This document shows positions 52,107 to 61,891 of a DNA stretch of 64,000 bases, piece after piece (within the stretch, counting starts at the first letter, position 1; the number at the start of each line of letters is the position of its first letter). Source of the DNA: Caballeronia humi (GTDB lineage: Bacteria > Pseudomonadota > Gammaproteobacteria > Burkholderiales > Burkholderiaceae); NCBI RefSeq assembly GCF_001544475.1, contig NZ_FCNW02000011.1, positions 89,942 through 153,941 on the forward strand, read 5' to 3'. The notes below the pieces were generated by a model that worked only from the letters and a program-made list of their open reading frames with translations, searched no databases and was not told the origin of the DNA. The position numbers and the translations under genes were made by a program.

Positions 52107-52688
52107 TTACTTCGAGACCACCGTCGCCGATTCGATGACGATTGGCTTTTGCGGCACGTCGGCCATCGGCCCGCGCGTGGTGGTCGGAGTGCCTTCGATC
52201 TTCTTCACGACGTCCATGCCCGCCGTGACCTTGCCGAAGACGGCATAGCCGTTGCCGTCCGGGTTCGGAAAGTCTAGACCCGCATTATCGACCGTATTGA
52301 TGAAGAACTGCGCGGTGGCCGAGTTCGGGTCGCTCGTGCGCGCCATCGCCAGCGTGCCGGCTGCGTTCTTCAGGCCGTTCTTGCTCTCGAGCGGGATCGG
52401 CGCGCGCGTGGGCTTCTCGGCGAAGCTCGTGCTGTATCCGCCGCCCTGGATCATGAAGCCCGGAATCACGCGATGAAAGATCGTGCCGCTGTACTGACCT
52501 GACTTCACGTAGTCGAGAAAGTTCGCGACGGTCTTCGGCGCCTTCTCGGGATAGAGTTCGACACGAATGTCGCCTTGCGAGGTCTTGAACAGCACGCTCG
52601 GATGCGCGGCCTGCGGTGCAGCTTGAGCGAACGCGGGAGCGTTGGCGATCAGTGCGGCGCTGCCGAGCGCCAACATCAGCAATTTCAT
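52107..52688 (-). CDS. ppiA: Periplasmic peptidyl-prolyl isomerase PpiA (cyclophilin)
   Basis: This 193-residue cyclophilin begins with a signal peptide ([20 protein letters not shown], cleaved after AFA), so it works in the periplasm. The active-site motifs [17 protein letters not shown] and [13 protein letters not shown] closely match PpiB, its neighbour; the two are likely an old tandem duplication. E. coli PpiA has 190 aa. Confidence 0.94.
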   Translation of the reverse strand: MKLLMLALGSAALIANAPAFAQAAPQAAHPSVLFKTSQGDIRVELYPEKAPKTVANFLDYVKSGQYSGTIFHRVIPGFMIQGGGYSTSFAEKPTRAPIPLESKNGLKNAAGTLAMARTSDPNSATAQFFINTVDNAGLDFPNPDGNGYAVFGKVTAGMDVVKKIEGTPTTTRGPMADVPQKPIVIESATVVSK

Positions 52689-52786
52689 GAAGAATCGATC
52701 CTCTGGTTAGAGTTGCAACGGGTCCAACGTCGTATCGAACCTGCCGCGCCCGATCATGTTGATCTCGCGCTGACAGGCGGGCGATG

Positions 52787-53563
52787 TCACGGTTGCGCGT
52801 TCGGCGCGATGTAGGGCGAGGTCGGGAACGGGCCTGTCGGGCCGCCGAACGGCGAGTAGGGCGAGGGCAGCGTCATGGCCGGCGCCGTGTAGGACGAGTC
52901 TTGTGTAGCTGCACCCGGCGCGACTGTTTTCCTGGGCGCGGGCGGCGGCGCGATGATCTTCTGAATGTCGGCGACGCGCTGGCGAGAGAGCGGACTCTTC
53001 GATCCCAGCGACTGCGCGCGCTTGTAAGACTCGGCCGCGAGCCGCAGATAAAGATCGCCGAGATTGTCGTACGCGAGCGCATAGCTCGGGTTTGCCTTCG
53101 TGGCCGTTTCCAATGCGACGCGCGCGTCTTCGTAGCGGCCTTGCTTGGCGTAGAGCGCGGCGAGGTTGTTGTACGGCTCGGGCAGTTCCGGATAGGCCTG
53201 CGTGAGCTCCGTGAATGCGGTGATCGCTTCGTTGTCGCGATTCAGGCGCGCGAGGATCGTGGCACGCTTGAACTTCGCCTGGACGTCGCGCGGGTTCGCC
53301 TGAAGACGCGCGTCGAGTTGCGTTAGCGCGCCGGCATAATCTTTCTGCGCGATGGCGGAATCGATTTGCGGCGTGCCGTCGGCGGTGGCCGTCGACACCT
53401 GCGCGTGAGCCGTGGCGATGCACAGAAAACTCGCGGCGAGACCGAAACTTGCAGTGCTCATCGCGCTCGAAAAAACGGTTGCGACGATGCCCGCGAAGCG
53501 AGTGGCGACGCGGCTTGCAGCTCGGTTGGCAACGCCTTGTGCGCGGCCGCTTGAAGGTTTCAT
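52787..53563 (-). CDS. Secreted TPR-repeat protein
   Basis: This 258-residue protein has an N-terminal export segment (about 34-55, ASFGLAASFLCIATAHAQ) after a basic lead, then three TPR-like repeats (about 73-180: AKFKRATILARLNRDNEAITAF, PYNNLAALYAKQGRYEDARVAL split at about 110-140, YDNLGDLYLRLAAESYKRA), and a Pro-rich C-terminus (PSPYSPFGGPTGPFPTSPY). TPRs mediate protein binding; partner unknown. ATG 53563 is chosen by the export signal; a longer frame reaches further upstream. A TATAAC -10 lies near 53580. It heads the ppiA-ppiB-lpxH group. Confidence 0.82.
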   Translation of the reverse strand: MKPSSGRAQGVANRAASRVATRFAGIVATVFSSAMSTASFGLAASFLCIATAHAQVSTATADGTPQIDSAIAQKDYAGALTQLDARLQANPRDVQAKFKRATILARLNRDNEAITAFTELTQAYPELPEPYNNLAALYAKQGRYEDARVALETATKANPSYALAYDNLGDLYLRLAAESYKRAQSLGSKSPLSRQRVADIQKIIAPPPAPRKTVAPGAATQDSSYTAPAMTLPSPYSPFGGPTGPFPTSPYIAPNAQP

Positions 53564-53858
53564 AGGCTCAGGTCTGGATGTTATACTCCGACCCATTCTA
53601 ACAAAAGGTCTGGACGTTCCGTCGAACGCCGGACTGTCTTTACGCCACTCGTGGTCGTCTCCGTTTTGATCGCAGCGTGAGCCTCTTGTTTGCTTGGGCG
53701 GCATGCGTGATCCGAAGCACGTTGTTCGAGGGTCATCGCCTCGCAATGTCCGCGGATCGCGTGCCTGGATTTTCGCGCCGCTTTTACCAGCATGGTAGTG
53801 CCAACACGTGATCCAGCGACATCAACACACGGATGTTTTCCGACCCGCACCGTCTTCT

Positions 53859-55253
53859 ATGAATTCACTGCGCATCTACAACACGCTCGCGCGTGACAAG
53901 CAATCTTTCGTGCCGCTTCGCGATGGCGAGGTGCGCATGTATGTCTGCGGAATGACGGTGTACGACTACTGCCACATCGGCCATGCGCGCGTGATGGTCG
54001 TGTTCGACATCGTGCAGCGGTGGCTGCGCACGCTCGGCTACGAGGTGACCTACGTCCGCAACGTCACCGATATCGACGACAAGATCATTCGCCGCGCGCT
54101 CGAGAACAATGAGTCGATCAAGGCGCTCACGAAACGCTTCACCGACGCGATGCACGAAGACGCCGACGCGCTCGGCGTCGCACGGCCGGACCTTGAACCG
54201 CGCGCAACCGACTTCATCCCGCAGATGCTCGGCATGATCGACATGCTGGAGGCGAACGGTTACGCGTACCAGGGCAAGGACGGCGACGTCAACTACGCGG
54301 TGCGCAAGTTCGCGGGTTACGGCAAGCTGTCGGGCAAGTCGATCGAGGACCTGCGCGCGGGCGAGCGCGTCGCGGCCAACGAAGCGAAGGAAGACCCGCT
54401 CGACTTCGTGCTGTGGAAGCAGTCGAAGGCAGGCGAGCCCGAGGACACCGGCTGGGATTCGAAGTGGGGCCGCGGACGTCCGGGCTGGCACATCGAATGT
54501 TCGGCGATGGGTTGCACACTCCTCGGCGACCGGTTCGACATCCACGGCGGCGGGCAGGACCTGCAATTCCCGCACCACGAGAACGAGATCGCTCAGAGCG
54601 AGGCCGCGACCGGACAGCAGTTCGTGAACTACTGGATGCACAACGGCTACGTGCAGATCGACAACGAGAAGATGTCGAAGTCACTCGGCAACTTTTTCAC
54701 GATCCGCGAGGTGCTTGAAAAATTTGATGCGGAAGTCGTGCGCTTCTTTATAGCGCGGGCACACTATCGTTCGCCGCTGAACTACAGCGACGTGCATATC
54801 GACGACGCACGCGGCGCGCTGACGCGTTTGTATACAGCGCTGAAGGATGTAGAGCCGGACACGCAACCGCTAGACTGGAACGAGGCGCACGCAGCGCGCT
54901 TCCAGTCGGCGATGAACGACGACTTCAACACGCCCGTCGCGGTATCGGTGCTGTTCGATCTCGCAAGCGAGGTGAACCGCACGCGCGACACGGCGCTCGC
55001 GCGTCAGTTGAAGCAACTCGCGGGTGTGCTCGGATTGCTCGGCCGTGAGCCGCGCGCGTTCCTTCAGCAAGCGGCAGGCACGGGCGATGCAGGCATCGCG
55101 CCCGCCGAGATCGAAACTTTGATCGCCGCTCGCGTCGCCGCGAAGCAGGCGAAGAACTATGCCGAAGCAGACCGGATTCGCGCGCAGTTGCTTGAGGCCG
55201 GTGTTGCGCTTGAAGACAAACCGGGTGGGTCGACGGAATGGCGCCGCGTCTGA
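53859..55253 (+). CDS. cysS: Cysteine--tRNA ligase
   Basis: This 464-residue class I synthetase charges tRNA-Cys. The zinc cysteine C30 and HIGH motif (39-42) lie in [18 protein letters not shown]; further zinc ligands are in HIECSAMGC and the HHENE segment; KMSKS lies near 271 ([10 protein letters not shown]). E. coli CysS has 461 aa. ATG 53859 starts [10 protein letters not shown], the family start; the frame is open back to 53808. It begins a plus-strand run cysS-alkA-accA-tilS, divergent from the TPR gene across 295 bp. Confidence 0.97.
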   Translation: MNSLRIYNTLARDKQSFVPLRDGEVRMYVCGMTVYDYCHIGHARVMVVFDIVQRWLRTLGYEVTYVRNVTDIDDKIIRRALENNESIKALTKRFTDAMHEDADALGVARPDLEPRATDFIPQMLGMIDMLEANGYAYQGKDGDVNYAVRKFAGYGKLSGKSIEDLRAGERVAANEAKEDPLDFVLWKQSKAGEPEDTGWDSKWGRGRPGWHIECSAMGCTLLGDRFDIHGGGQDLQFPHHENEIAQSEAATGQQFVNYWMHNGYVQIDNEKMSKSLGNFFTIREVLEKFDAEVVRFFIARAHYRSPLNYSDVHIDDARGALTRLYTALKDVEPDTQPLDWNEAHAARFQSAMNDDFNTPVAVSVLFDLASEVNRTRDTALARQLKQLAGVLGLLGREPRAFLQQAAGTGDAGIAPAEIETLIAARVAAKQAKNYAEADRIRAQLLEAGVALEDKPGGSTEWRRV

Positions 55254-55297
55254 GCGCGGCCATTCACACCCTCTAATCGACTCACCAGGCAGGAGGC

Positions 55298-56314
55298 ATG
55301 ATGGCAACGGCCAGGAAGGCGCCGGCTAAACGAGCCGCGTCCGCAAGAAATGCAGCGCCCGTCACGAAGAGCACGCGGCGCACGCAGGCGAAAGCGCCCG
55401 CGAAGGCAGGAAATGGTGCGACGAGAAAGACCACTGCGAAGAAGGCAGCCACCGATGAAGTAACGCTCACCGCGCGCGGCAATGGCGTCACGCGGACGGG
55501 CAAGGCTTCGTCGTCCGCGCCCGCACCTGCATCGCGAAAACGTGCGGGCTTGAAGGGCAACGGTGAGGCCGATTCCGCTTCGGCGACCGCGCTCGTGCGC
55601 GATCCGCAACACGAAGGCGAGGTCGTGCGCAAGTCGCGTGTCGTCACGGCCGATGCCGCCGTCCCCGTCCAGATCGCCGGGCTCAAGGCCGAGATCACGC
55701 GTCCCGCCTATTGGGACAAGGCGTGCACCGACCTCGTCAAGCGCGACCGCATTCTCAAGAAGCTGATCCCGAAGTTCGGGCCCGTGCATCTCATCAATCG
55801 CGACGATCCGTTCACGACGCTCGCGCGCTCGGTCGTCGGCCAGCAGATTTCGGTGCGTGCCGCGCAGAGCATCTGGGAACGCGTCGAGTCGGCGTGTCCG
55901 AAGCTCCTGCCGCAGCAGTTCATCAAGCTCGGTCACGAAAAGCTGCAGGCGTGCGGATTGTCGAAGCGCAAGTCGGAATACATCCTCGATGTCGCGCAGC
56001 ATTTCGTCTCGGGCGCGCTGCACGTCGATACCTGGACGTCGATGGAAGACGAAGCTGTCATTTCCGAACTGACGCAGATTCGCGGCATCGGTCGGTGGAC
56101 GGCGGAGATGTTCCTCATCTTCAACCTGTCGCGCCCGAACGTACTGCCGCTCGACGACCTGGGCCTCATCCAGGCGATCAGCGTGAACTACTTCAGCGGC
56201 GAGCCGGTCACGCGCAGCGAAGCACGCGAAGTCGCGGCGAACTGGGAGCCGTGGCGTACAGTGGCGACGTGGTACATGTGGCGCAGTCTGGATCCGATTC
56301 CCGCAGATCATTAA
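55298..56314 (+). CDS. AlkA-like DNA-3-methyladenine glycosylase with basic N-terminal tail
   Basis: This 338-residue protein ends in an HhH-GPD glycosylase domain (about 130-335): TLARSVVGQQISVRAAQSIW, the helix-hairpin-helix IRGIGRWTAEMF and the catalytic Asp in LPLDDLGL near 286. It would excise alkylated purines. The first 115 or so residues are a disordered tail rich in K, R, A and T (AKRAASARNAAP; TRKTTAKKAA), like histone H1 or the Burkholderia H1-like proteins. Typical AlkA proteins lack this. The start has AGGAGG right before ATG ATG. It lies between cysS and accA. Confidence 0.88.
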   Translation: MMATARKAPAKRAASARNAAPVTKSTRRTQAKAPAKAGNGATRKTTAKKAATDEVTLTARGNGVTRTGKASSSAPAPASRKRAGLKGNGEADSASATALVRDPQHEGEVVRKSRVVTADAAVPVQIAGLKAEITRPAYWDKACTDLVKRDRILKKLIPKFGPVHLINRDDPFTTLARSVVGQQISVRAAQSIWERVESACPKLLPQQFIKLGHEKLQACGLSKRKSEYILDVAQHFVSGALHVDTWTSMEDEAVISELTQIRGIGRWTAEMFLIFNLSRPNVLPLDDLGLIQAISVNYFSGEPVTRSEAREVAANWEPWRTVATWYMWRSLDPIPADH

Positions 56315-56432
56315 AAGCAAAAGATGCCGTGGCCGCTATCGTTATCTTATAATTGATAGTTGCGACCCGAATTTGATAGGGTGAGGCGCGGTTAGAATAC
56401 GCGCTGCCCGATGCTCCAAGGATTCGAAGAAA

Positions 56433-57404
56433 ATGAAGACCACGTTTCTGGATTTCGAACAGCCGATCGCTGAACTCGAAGCGAAGATCGAAGAGTTGCG
56501 CTTCGTGCAGGATGATTCCGCTGTCGATATCTCGGAAGAAATCGAGCGGCTGTCGAAGAAGAGCCAGCAGCTCACAAAAGATCTGTACGCGAACCTCTCG
56601 CCCTGGCAGGTTTCGCAGATCGCGCGTCATCCGCAGCGCCCCTATACGCTCGACTACGTCAGCGAGCTTTTCACCGATTTCCACGAACTCCACGGTGACC
56701 GCAATTTCGCCGACGACCTCGCGATCGTCGGCGGCCTTGCGCGCTTCAATGGGCAGCCGTGCATGGTGCTCGGCCATCAGAAGGGCCGCGATACCAAAGA
56801 GCGCGCGCTGCGCAACTTCGGCATGCCGCGTCCGGAAGGCTATCGGAAGGCCGAGCGCCTGATGCGTCTCGCGGAGAAATTCGGCTTGCCGATCTTCACG
56901 TTCGTCGATACGCCGGGCGCGTATCCGGGCATCGGCGCGGAAGAGCGCGGGCAGTCGGAGGCGATCGGCCGCAACCTGTATGTGATGGCCGAGCTCAAGA
57001 CGCCGATCATCACGACGATCATCGGCGAAGGCGGTTCGGGCGGCGCGCTTGCGATCGCGGTGGCCGATAGCGTCCTGATGCTGCAGTTCTCCACCTATTC
57101 GGTGATCTCGCCGGAAGGCTGTGCGTCGATCCTTTGGAAGAGCGCGGCGAAGGCGCCGGAAGCGGCTGAAGCGCTAGGTTTGACGGCGCATCGGCTGAAG
57201 GCGCTCGGTCTCATCGATAAAATCGTCAACGAGCCGCTCGGCGGCGCGCACCGCGATCCGAAGGGCATGGCCGCGCTGCTGCGTCGCGCGCTCGCTGATT
57301 CGCTGCGCCAGTTCCACGGCATGAGCGTGCAGGACGTGCGCGAACGCCGCTTCGACAAGCTGATGGCGTACGGCAAGTTCAAGGAAACGTTGCCGGGCGC
57401 CTGA
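56433..57404 (+). CDS. accA: Acetyl-CoA carboxylase carboxyltransferase subunit alpha
   Basis: This 323-residue subunit, with AccD, transfers carboxyl from biotin to acetyl-CoA to make malonyl-CoA for fatty acids. Markers: [20 protein letters not shown] at the start, [40 protein letters not shown] broken across the core, and [15 protein letters not shown]. Length matches E. coli (319 aa). It sits 118 bp after the AlkA-like gene, and tilS follows 19 bp after its stop; E. coli also has accA close to tilS. Confidence 0.97.
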   Translation: MKTTFLDFEQPIAELEAKIEELRFVQDDSAVDISEEIERLSKKSQQLTKDLYANLSPWQVSQIARHPQRPYTLDYVSELFTDFHELHGDRNFADDLAIVGGLARFNGQPCMVLGHQKGRDTKERALRNFGMPRPEGYRKAERLMRLAEKFGLPIFTFVDTPGAYPGIGAEERGQSEAIGRNLYVMAELKTPIITTIIGEGGSGGALAIAVADSVLMLQFSTYSVISPEGCASILWKSAAKAPEAAEALGLTAHRLKALGLIDKIVNEPLGGAHRDPKGMAALLRRALADSLRQFHGMSVQDVRERRFDKLMAYGKFKETLPGA

Positions 57405-57423
57405 AGCCGCCCCGCGTAACGCC

Positions 57424-58854
57424 GTGACCTCCGGCACCGACACCCCCGCCAGCCGCCTCGTGACAGAGGCGGTGCGCGCGGCGCTCGATCGCGTGTCGGC
57501 TTCTTCTTCCGATTTACCCTTTGCAGTCGCGCTGAGCGGCGGCCTCGACTCGACCGTGCTGCTCGATGCGGCCGTGCGCTGTGCGGGCGCATCGCGCGTC
57601 GTTGCGCTGCACGTGCACCACGGACTCAGCCCGAATGCCGACGCTTGGTCCGCCCACTGCGAAGCCTTCGCGGATTCGCTCGGCGTGCGCTTTGCCGCGC
57701 GCAACGTCGACGTGGTGCGTGCGAACGGCGAAAGCCTGGAAGCGGCGGCGCGCGACGCGCGTTATCGCGCGCTCGATCAACTCTGCGATGAACACGGCGC
57801 AGCCGCACTATGGCTCGCGCATCACGCTGACGATCAGGCCGAGACCGTGCTGCTGCAATTGCTGCGCGGCGCGGGCGTTGCGGGACTCGCGGCGATGGCG
57901 CCGGAGCGCATCGACGGGACGATGTCGGTGCCGCGCGTGCGTCCGCTGCTCAAGCTGCTGCGCGCCCAGCTCGAACATTACGCGCACGAACGCGACCTGA
58001 ACTGGATCGACGACGAATCGAACGTCGATACGCGTTACGCACGCAACGCGTTGCGCCACGACGTGTTGCCGGTGCTCGCCGTGCACTTTCCCGGATTTCG
58101 CGATGCGCTCGCGCGTACGGCGTCGCACGCGGCGTCGGCGCAACGGCTGCTCGATGAACTCGCCCGCATCGATTTCGGAGGCGCGCGTGAGGAAGAGAGC
58201 GCGCTCAAGCTCGACGCGGTGCTCACGCTCAACGACGAACGCGCCACCAACCTCCTGCGCTACTGGATGCGTTCGCGCGGCTTGCCTGCGGCATCGACGG
58301 CGCGCATCGCCGACGTGCTGCGCCAGTTGCGCGACGCGCACGCGGCGCGTGACGGCCACGCGTTGCGCATCGATCACGCGGGCCATTGCCTGCGCGAATA
58401 TCGCGGATCGATCTTCTGGGAGCAGGGCGAGAGCGCCGATCCTGCCGATCTCGACGAAGGCTCAAACGCCCCGAAGATGGCGGTCGAATTGCAATGGCGC
58501 GGTGACGAAGTGTGGCGTTTGCCGCAATGGCGCGGCTCGTTCGTGTTCGAGCACTGCGCCGCCACCGATACCGACGCGATTGCCGAAAGCGTGTTGCGCT
58601 CGGCCCCGCTTCAGGCGCGTTCGCGGGCGGGCGGCGAGCGCATGAAACTCTCCGCCGATACGCCGGGCCGCACGCTCAAGAATCTCTTTCAGGAGCGCGG
58701 TGTGCCAGCGTGGAAACGCGACGTGCCGTTGCTGTTCATCGGCGAGACGCTGCTGTTCGTGCCGCTGATCGGCGTGAATCGCGACGCCTTGACGACGCGA
58801 GACGCAGACGCTTCCAGACGCATCGTGTGGCGGCCCGACTTACTCATTGCGTGA
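57424..58854 (+). CDS. tilS: tRNA(Ile)-lysidine synthase
   Basis: This 476-residue enzyme adds lysine to C34 of tRNA-Ile(CAU), changing its codon and amino-acid identity. The PP-loop ATP site is SGGLDST (38-44) in VALSGGLDSTVLLDAA, followed by LHVHHGLSPNAD and LAHHADDQAETVLLQLLRG. C-terminal tRNA-binding domains follow (RSRAGGERMKLS; TLKNLFQERGVPAWKRDVPL). E. coli TilS has 432 aa. The start is GTG 57424, 19 bp after accA. Confidence 0.95.
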   Translation: MTSGTDTPASRLVTEAVRAALDRVSASSSDLPFAVALSGGLDSTVLLDAAVRCAGASRVVALHVHHGLSPNADAWSAHCEAFADSLGVRFAARNVDVVRANGESLEAAARDARYRALDQLCDEHGAAALWLAHHADDQAETVLLQLLRGAGVAGLAAMAPERIDGTMSVPRVRPLLKLLRAQLEHYAHERDLNWIDDESNVDTRYARNALRHDVLPVLAVHFPGFRDALARTASHAASAQRLLDELARIDFGGAREEESALKLDAVLTLNDERATNLLRYWMRSRGLPAASTARIADVLRQLRDAHAARDGHALRIDHAGHCLREYRGSIFWEQGESADPADLDEGSNAPKMAVELQWRGDEVWRLPQWRGSFVFEHCAATDTDAIAESVLRSAPLQARSRAGGERMKLSADTPGRTLKNLFQERGVPAWKRDVPLLFIGETLLFVPLIGVNRDALTTRDADASRRIVWRPDLLIA

Positions 58855-59159
58855 TGCGAAATCCGCGCTGAATGGGCCCGTGAAACGCACTGGAACTTGT
58901 ATTTTGAGGCCCGATCGGGTACGTTAACTCGTTTGCCCGCCGTGCGTTTTTCGCAGCATTTGCGTCCAAAAGACCCGATTTTCGCCGCCTGAATCGCACT
59001 TTCGCGCCCAGTAGCTCATACGAGTTCGCGCGAGCGGCATCCGCTTGGTCGTCTCACCCCGGCGCTCACGCCCGTTGCCCGGTCCAACGCCACCCCGAAG
59101 TCGTCGGTCGCAACGCCAGCAGCGCTACAGCGCGGTTTTCCCTCCAGTTCAAAACGACA
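58855..59159. other. 305-bp gap between tilS and lysC
   Basis: No gene or RNA is evident here. It must hold the lysC promoter; TTGTAT near 58894 is a weak -35 candidate with no convincing -10. The stretch from about 59030 on is C-rich on the plus strand. I looked for lysine-riboswitch and leader-peptide features and see none. Confidence 0.5.
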
Positions 59160-60410
59160 ATGGCACTCATCGTACACAAATACGGCGGCACCTCGATGGG
59201 CTCCGTCGAGCGCATCAAGAACGTCGCCAAGCGCGTCGCCAAATGGCACAAGGCCGGCCACAAGATGGTCGTCGTGCCCTCGGCGATGTCCGGCGAAACC
59301 AATCGCCTGCTCGGTCTCGCGAGAGACATCACGCCGCAGCCTGACCCGCGCGAACTCGACATGATCGCCTCCACGGGCGAGCAAGTCAGCGTGGGGTTGC
59401 TCGCCATCGCGCTGCACGCCGAAGGCCTCGAAGCGGTCAGCTACGCCGGCTGGCAAGTGCCGATCAAGACCGACAGCGCATTCACGAAGGCGCGCATCAG
59501 CGAAATCGACGGCGGCCGCGTGCTCGCCGATCTCGACGCGGGCAAGGTCGTCGTCATCACGGGCTTCCAGGGCGTCGATCCGGAAGGCCACATCGCGACG
59601 CTCGGCCGCGGCGGCTCGGACACTTCGGCGGTTGCGATCGCCGCCGCGCTCGCCGCCGACGAATGCCTGATCTACACCGACGTCGACGGCGTTTATACGA
59701 CCGATCCGCGCGTGGTGGAAGAAGCGCGCCGGCTCGACCGCGTGACGTTCGAGGAAATGCTGGAAATGGCGAGCTTAGGCTCGAAGGTGCTACAGATCCG
59801 CTCGGTGGAATTTGCCGGCAAGTATCAGGTGAAGACGCGCGTGCTCTCCAGCCTGACCGACCCGCTGATTCCGCTCGAAGACGAAATGCACTCGGGCACC
59901 CTGATTACTTTTGAAGAAGACGAGACCATGGAAAAAGCAGTGATTTCGGGCATCGCGTTCCAGCGTGACGAAGCGCGTATCGCGGTGATGGGCGTGCCCG
60001 ACAAGCCCGGCATCGCGTATCAGATCCTCGGGCCGGTCGCCGATGCGAACATCGACATCGACATGATCATCCAGAACACGAGCGTGGACGGCAAGACCGA
60101 CTTCACGTTCACAGTCGGCCGCGGCGACTATCACCGCGCCACCGAGATCCTCAACACGCAGGTGAAGGATCACGTGAAGGCCGAGCGCGTGCTGGGCGAT
60201 CCGAAGGTGTCGAAGGTATCGGTGGTCGGCGTCGGCATGCGCTCGCACGTGGGCATCGCGAGCACGATGTTCCGCACGCTGTCGGAGGAGGGCATCAACA
60301 TCCAGATGATCTCGACCTCCGAGATCAAGATCTCGGTGCTGATCGACGAGAAGTACACCGAGCTCGCCGTGCGCGCGCTGCACAAGGCGTTCGAGCTCGA
60401 TCAGGCTTGA
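59160..60410 (+). CDS. lysC: Aspartate kinase (lysine/threonine-sensitive type)
   Basis: This 416-residue enzyme phosphorylates aspartate, the first step towards lysine, threonine, methionine and diaminopimelate. The N-terminal kinase domain starts LIVHKYGGTSMGSVERI and contains TLGRGGSDTSAVAIAAAL and the DVDGVYTTDPR segment. Two ACT domains follow from about 260 (AVMGVPDKPGIAYQIL; SVVGVGMRSHVGIASTMF), the sites for feedback control. An internal ATG at 59928 lies where Corynebacterium and related enzymes start a separate regulatory beta subunit. dapA, a later step, lies in this same window at 36444. Confidence 0.96.
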   Translation: MALIVHKYGGTSMGSVERIKNVAKRVAKWHKAGHKMVVVPSAMSGETNRLLGLARDITPQPDPRELDMIASTGEQVSVGLLAIALHAEGLEAVSYAGWQVPIKTDSAFTKARISEIDGGRVLADLDAGKVVVITGFQGVDPEGHIATLGRGGSDTSAVAIAAALAADECLIYTDVDGVYTTDPRVVEEARRLDRVTFEEMLEMASLGSKVLQIRSVEFAGKYQVKTRVLSSLTDPLIPLEDEMHSGTLITFEEDETMEKAVISGIAFQRDEARIAVMGVPDKPGIAYQILGPVADANIDIDMIIQNTSVDGKTDFTFTVGRGDYHRATEILNTQVKDHVKAERVLGDPKVSKVSVVGVGMRSHVGIASTMFRTLSEEGINIQMISTSEIKISVLIDEKYTELAVRALHKAFELDQA

Positions 60411-60475
60411 TGGCGTTGGGTTTTGACGTGCTGGTCGATGATCGTTTTGACGTGTGAAAAAAATCGTCTGCGAAA

Positions 60476-60504
60476 TTGACCCGCGCCTTCGAACCCGCTA
60501 TTAT
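60476..60504 (+). promoter_or_regulatory. Promoter of tRNA-Ser
   Basis: -35 TTGACC (60476-60481) and -10 TATTAT (60499-60504) are 17 bp apart. The tRNA starts about 42 bp downstream of the -10. Strong match to the sigma-70 consensus for a stable RNA gene. Confidence 0.8.
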
Positions 60505-60546
60505 CTTGGCTTCGTCGCGCTGACTCCCTGCGCGACCGAAAGTTTG

Positions 60547-60640
60547 GGAGACGTGGCCGAGAGGTCGAAGGCACTCCCCTGCTAAGGGAGCATCTGGGCC
60601 AAAACCTGGATCGAGGGTTCGAATCCCTCCGTCTCCGCCA
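60547..60640 (+). tRNA. tRNA-Ser(GCT)
   Basis: A 94-base gene including an encoded CCA end. The acceptor stem pairs GGAGACG (60547-60553) with CGTCTCC before the discriminator G and CCA. The anticodon arm is CTCCC-CTGCTAA-GGGAG, giving anticodon GCT, which reads AGC and AGT codons. A long variable arm (CATCTGGGCCAAAACCTGGATCG region) identifies a class II tRNA, and GGTTCGAAT marks the T loop. Confidence 0.97.
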
Positions 60641-60653
60641 GCGATGGTAGAGG

Positions 60654-60687
60654 AACCCCGCAGAGTCTAGGCTCTGCGGGGTTTTTG
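60654..60687 (+). terminator. Terminator of tRNA-Ser
   Basis: CCCCGCAGAG (60656-60665) pairs with CTCTGCGGGG (60672-60681) around TCTAGG, extended by AA/TT, and followed by TTTTTGTTTT. It ends 14-47 bp after the tRNA. Confidence 0.92.
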
Positions 60688-60794
60688 TTTTGTGCTCGCG
60701 ATAATTTGTCCCTTCACGCGAAGCTTGGCTGGACTAAGCGTCTCCCGGACATTCGGCGACGGCCCGCTTAAGCGAAACCGTCGTGTGCATCACA

Positions 60795-61550
60795 TTACTT
60801 TCCCGACGCAATCCGATCCTGAATATGCTTCGCCCGCGCGGCCGAAGGCGGATGTGAATCGAGCATCGTCAGGCTCGACTGGCTGCCGCCGAGCGACGCG
60901 AGTTTCTGAAACGATGTGACGAGCCCCGACGGGTCGAGTCCCTTCTTTTTCTGGATGTCGAACGAATAGTCGTCGGCGGCGGATTCTTGCTGCTGCGAGA
61001 ACTGCGCGTTGACAAACTTTTCCGACAGATCGCCCAGTTGCGACGCCGACAAGCTCGCGATCACCCCCGTTCCCGCCGCCGCCACCGAGCGCAACGCGGA
61101 CGTCCCGTACGCGACCTGCATCGCCTTCTTCGTGTGGCCGAGCGCGACGTGACCCATCTCGTGCCCGACGACACCGCGCACTTCGTCGTCGTTCATCAGG
61201 TCCATGAGGCCGCTGTAGACGCGCACGCAGCCGTTGCCCATCGCCCACGCGTTGACGTCCTTCGTCTCGTAGACCTTGTAATTGACCGGCACGCCGTTGA
61301 TGTTGTTGCCGAGTTGCGCCGCGATCTTGTTCAGGCGTTGCGTGTAGGTGCTGTTCGCCGCCGAGATCTTGTTCTCACTATCGAGCTGCGCGCAGGATTT
61401 GTCGGAGAGGGAGCGAACGTCGGCGTCGGTGAGCATGGCGGCCTGCGTCGCGAGCTGGCCCGACTGCACGAGCGCGTTCGGGTCCATGCCGGCGCAACCG
61501 GCGAGCATCGCGCACATTGAACCCGCGACGAAGAAACGGTGAAATTTCAT
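60795..61550 (-). CDS. M48-family zinc metallopeptidase lipoprotein
   Basis: This 251-residue protein is a lipoprotein (signal peptide ending MLAGC, C19) with the M48 zinc motif HEMGH at 130-134 and a third ligand in QQQESAADDYS near 193. It resembles LoiP/YggG-like and Oma1-like peptidases, which act on envelope proteins on the periplasmic side. After the cleaved Cys come A and G, so outer-membrane sorting is likely. It is divergent from the His-rich gene at 61892 across 341 bp. Substrate unknown. Confidence 0.9.
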   Translation of the reverse strand: MKFHRFFVAGSMCAMLAGCAGMDPNALVQSGQLATQAAMLTDADVRSLSDKSCAQLDSENKISAANSTYTQRLNKIAAQLGNNINGVPVNYKVYETKDVNAWAMGNGCVRVYSGLMDLMNDDEVRGVVGHEMGHVALGHTKKAMQVAYGTSALRSVAAAGTGVIASLSASQLGDLSEKFVNAQFSQQQESAADDYSFDIQKKKGLDPSGLVTSFQKLASLGGSQSSLTMLDSHPPSAARAKHIQDRIASGK

Positions 61551-61891
61551 TGAGAGCCTTTCGGTAATGGAGAATGTCGATGGCGGCTTGCGCGCGCCTG
61601 TGCGCGATGGTCGGCAGAAGCCGGGAGAAGCGCCACACGAACATTCCTATTTAGTGACATATCGCGACGGAGTCATCGTCGAAAGGGGAATGTTAGCAAT
61701 CAGGTGCGTGCGCGTGAACCCGGTCTGGACGATCTGCAAGCATTTTGCAAAATCCTCTGGAGCCTTACTGGACGTAAGGTCGCGAATTGCGCAAGACGGT
61801 AATACGGAGTTACCAACCTGAAACACCTCGGCTGGACCGATCCGCTATATTCGCGTCGACACAATAAACAACCCATCGAGGTGGGCTTCAC
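61551..61891. other. 341-bp divergent intergenic region
   Basis: No gene seen. It separates the M48 gene (minus) from the His-rich gene (plus). Besides the promoter described for the latter (61810-61851), it has a small inverted repeat CCTTAC-TGGAC-GTAAGG near 61764-61780, of unknown meaning. The M48 promoter must lie in the left half, but I see no clear elements. Confidence 0.5.
61810..61851 (+). promoter_or_regulatory. Predicted promoter and regulator box of the first His-rich gene
   Basis: TTACCAACCTGAAAC (61810-61824) is followed by 21 bp and TATATT (61846-61851), then CGCGTCGACAC. The paralogue at 62466 has the same layout: TTACAAACGTGAAAT, 21 bp, TATATT, TCGGCTCGACAC. No good -35 hexamer is present, which fits activation by a regulator bound at the box. 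Basis: conservation between the two copies. Confidence 0.5.

Noticed and set aside
58855..59159. Lysine riboswitch before lysC
   Set aside because: No conserved lysine-aptamer core or terminator hairpin could be found; lysine riboswitches are also not expected in this group.
60547..60687. Integration site at tRNA-Ser
   Set aside because: No integrase gene or duplicated tRNA 3' end follows; the genes around it are ordinary chromosomal ones.
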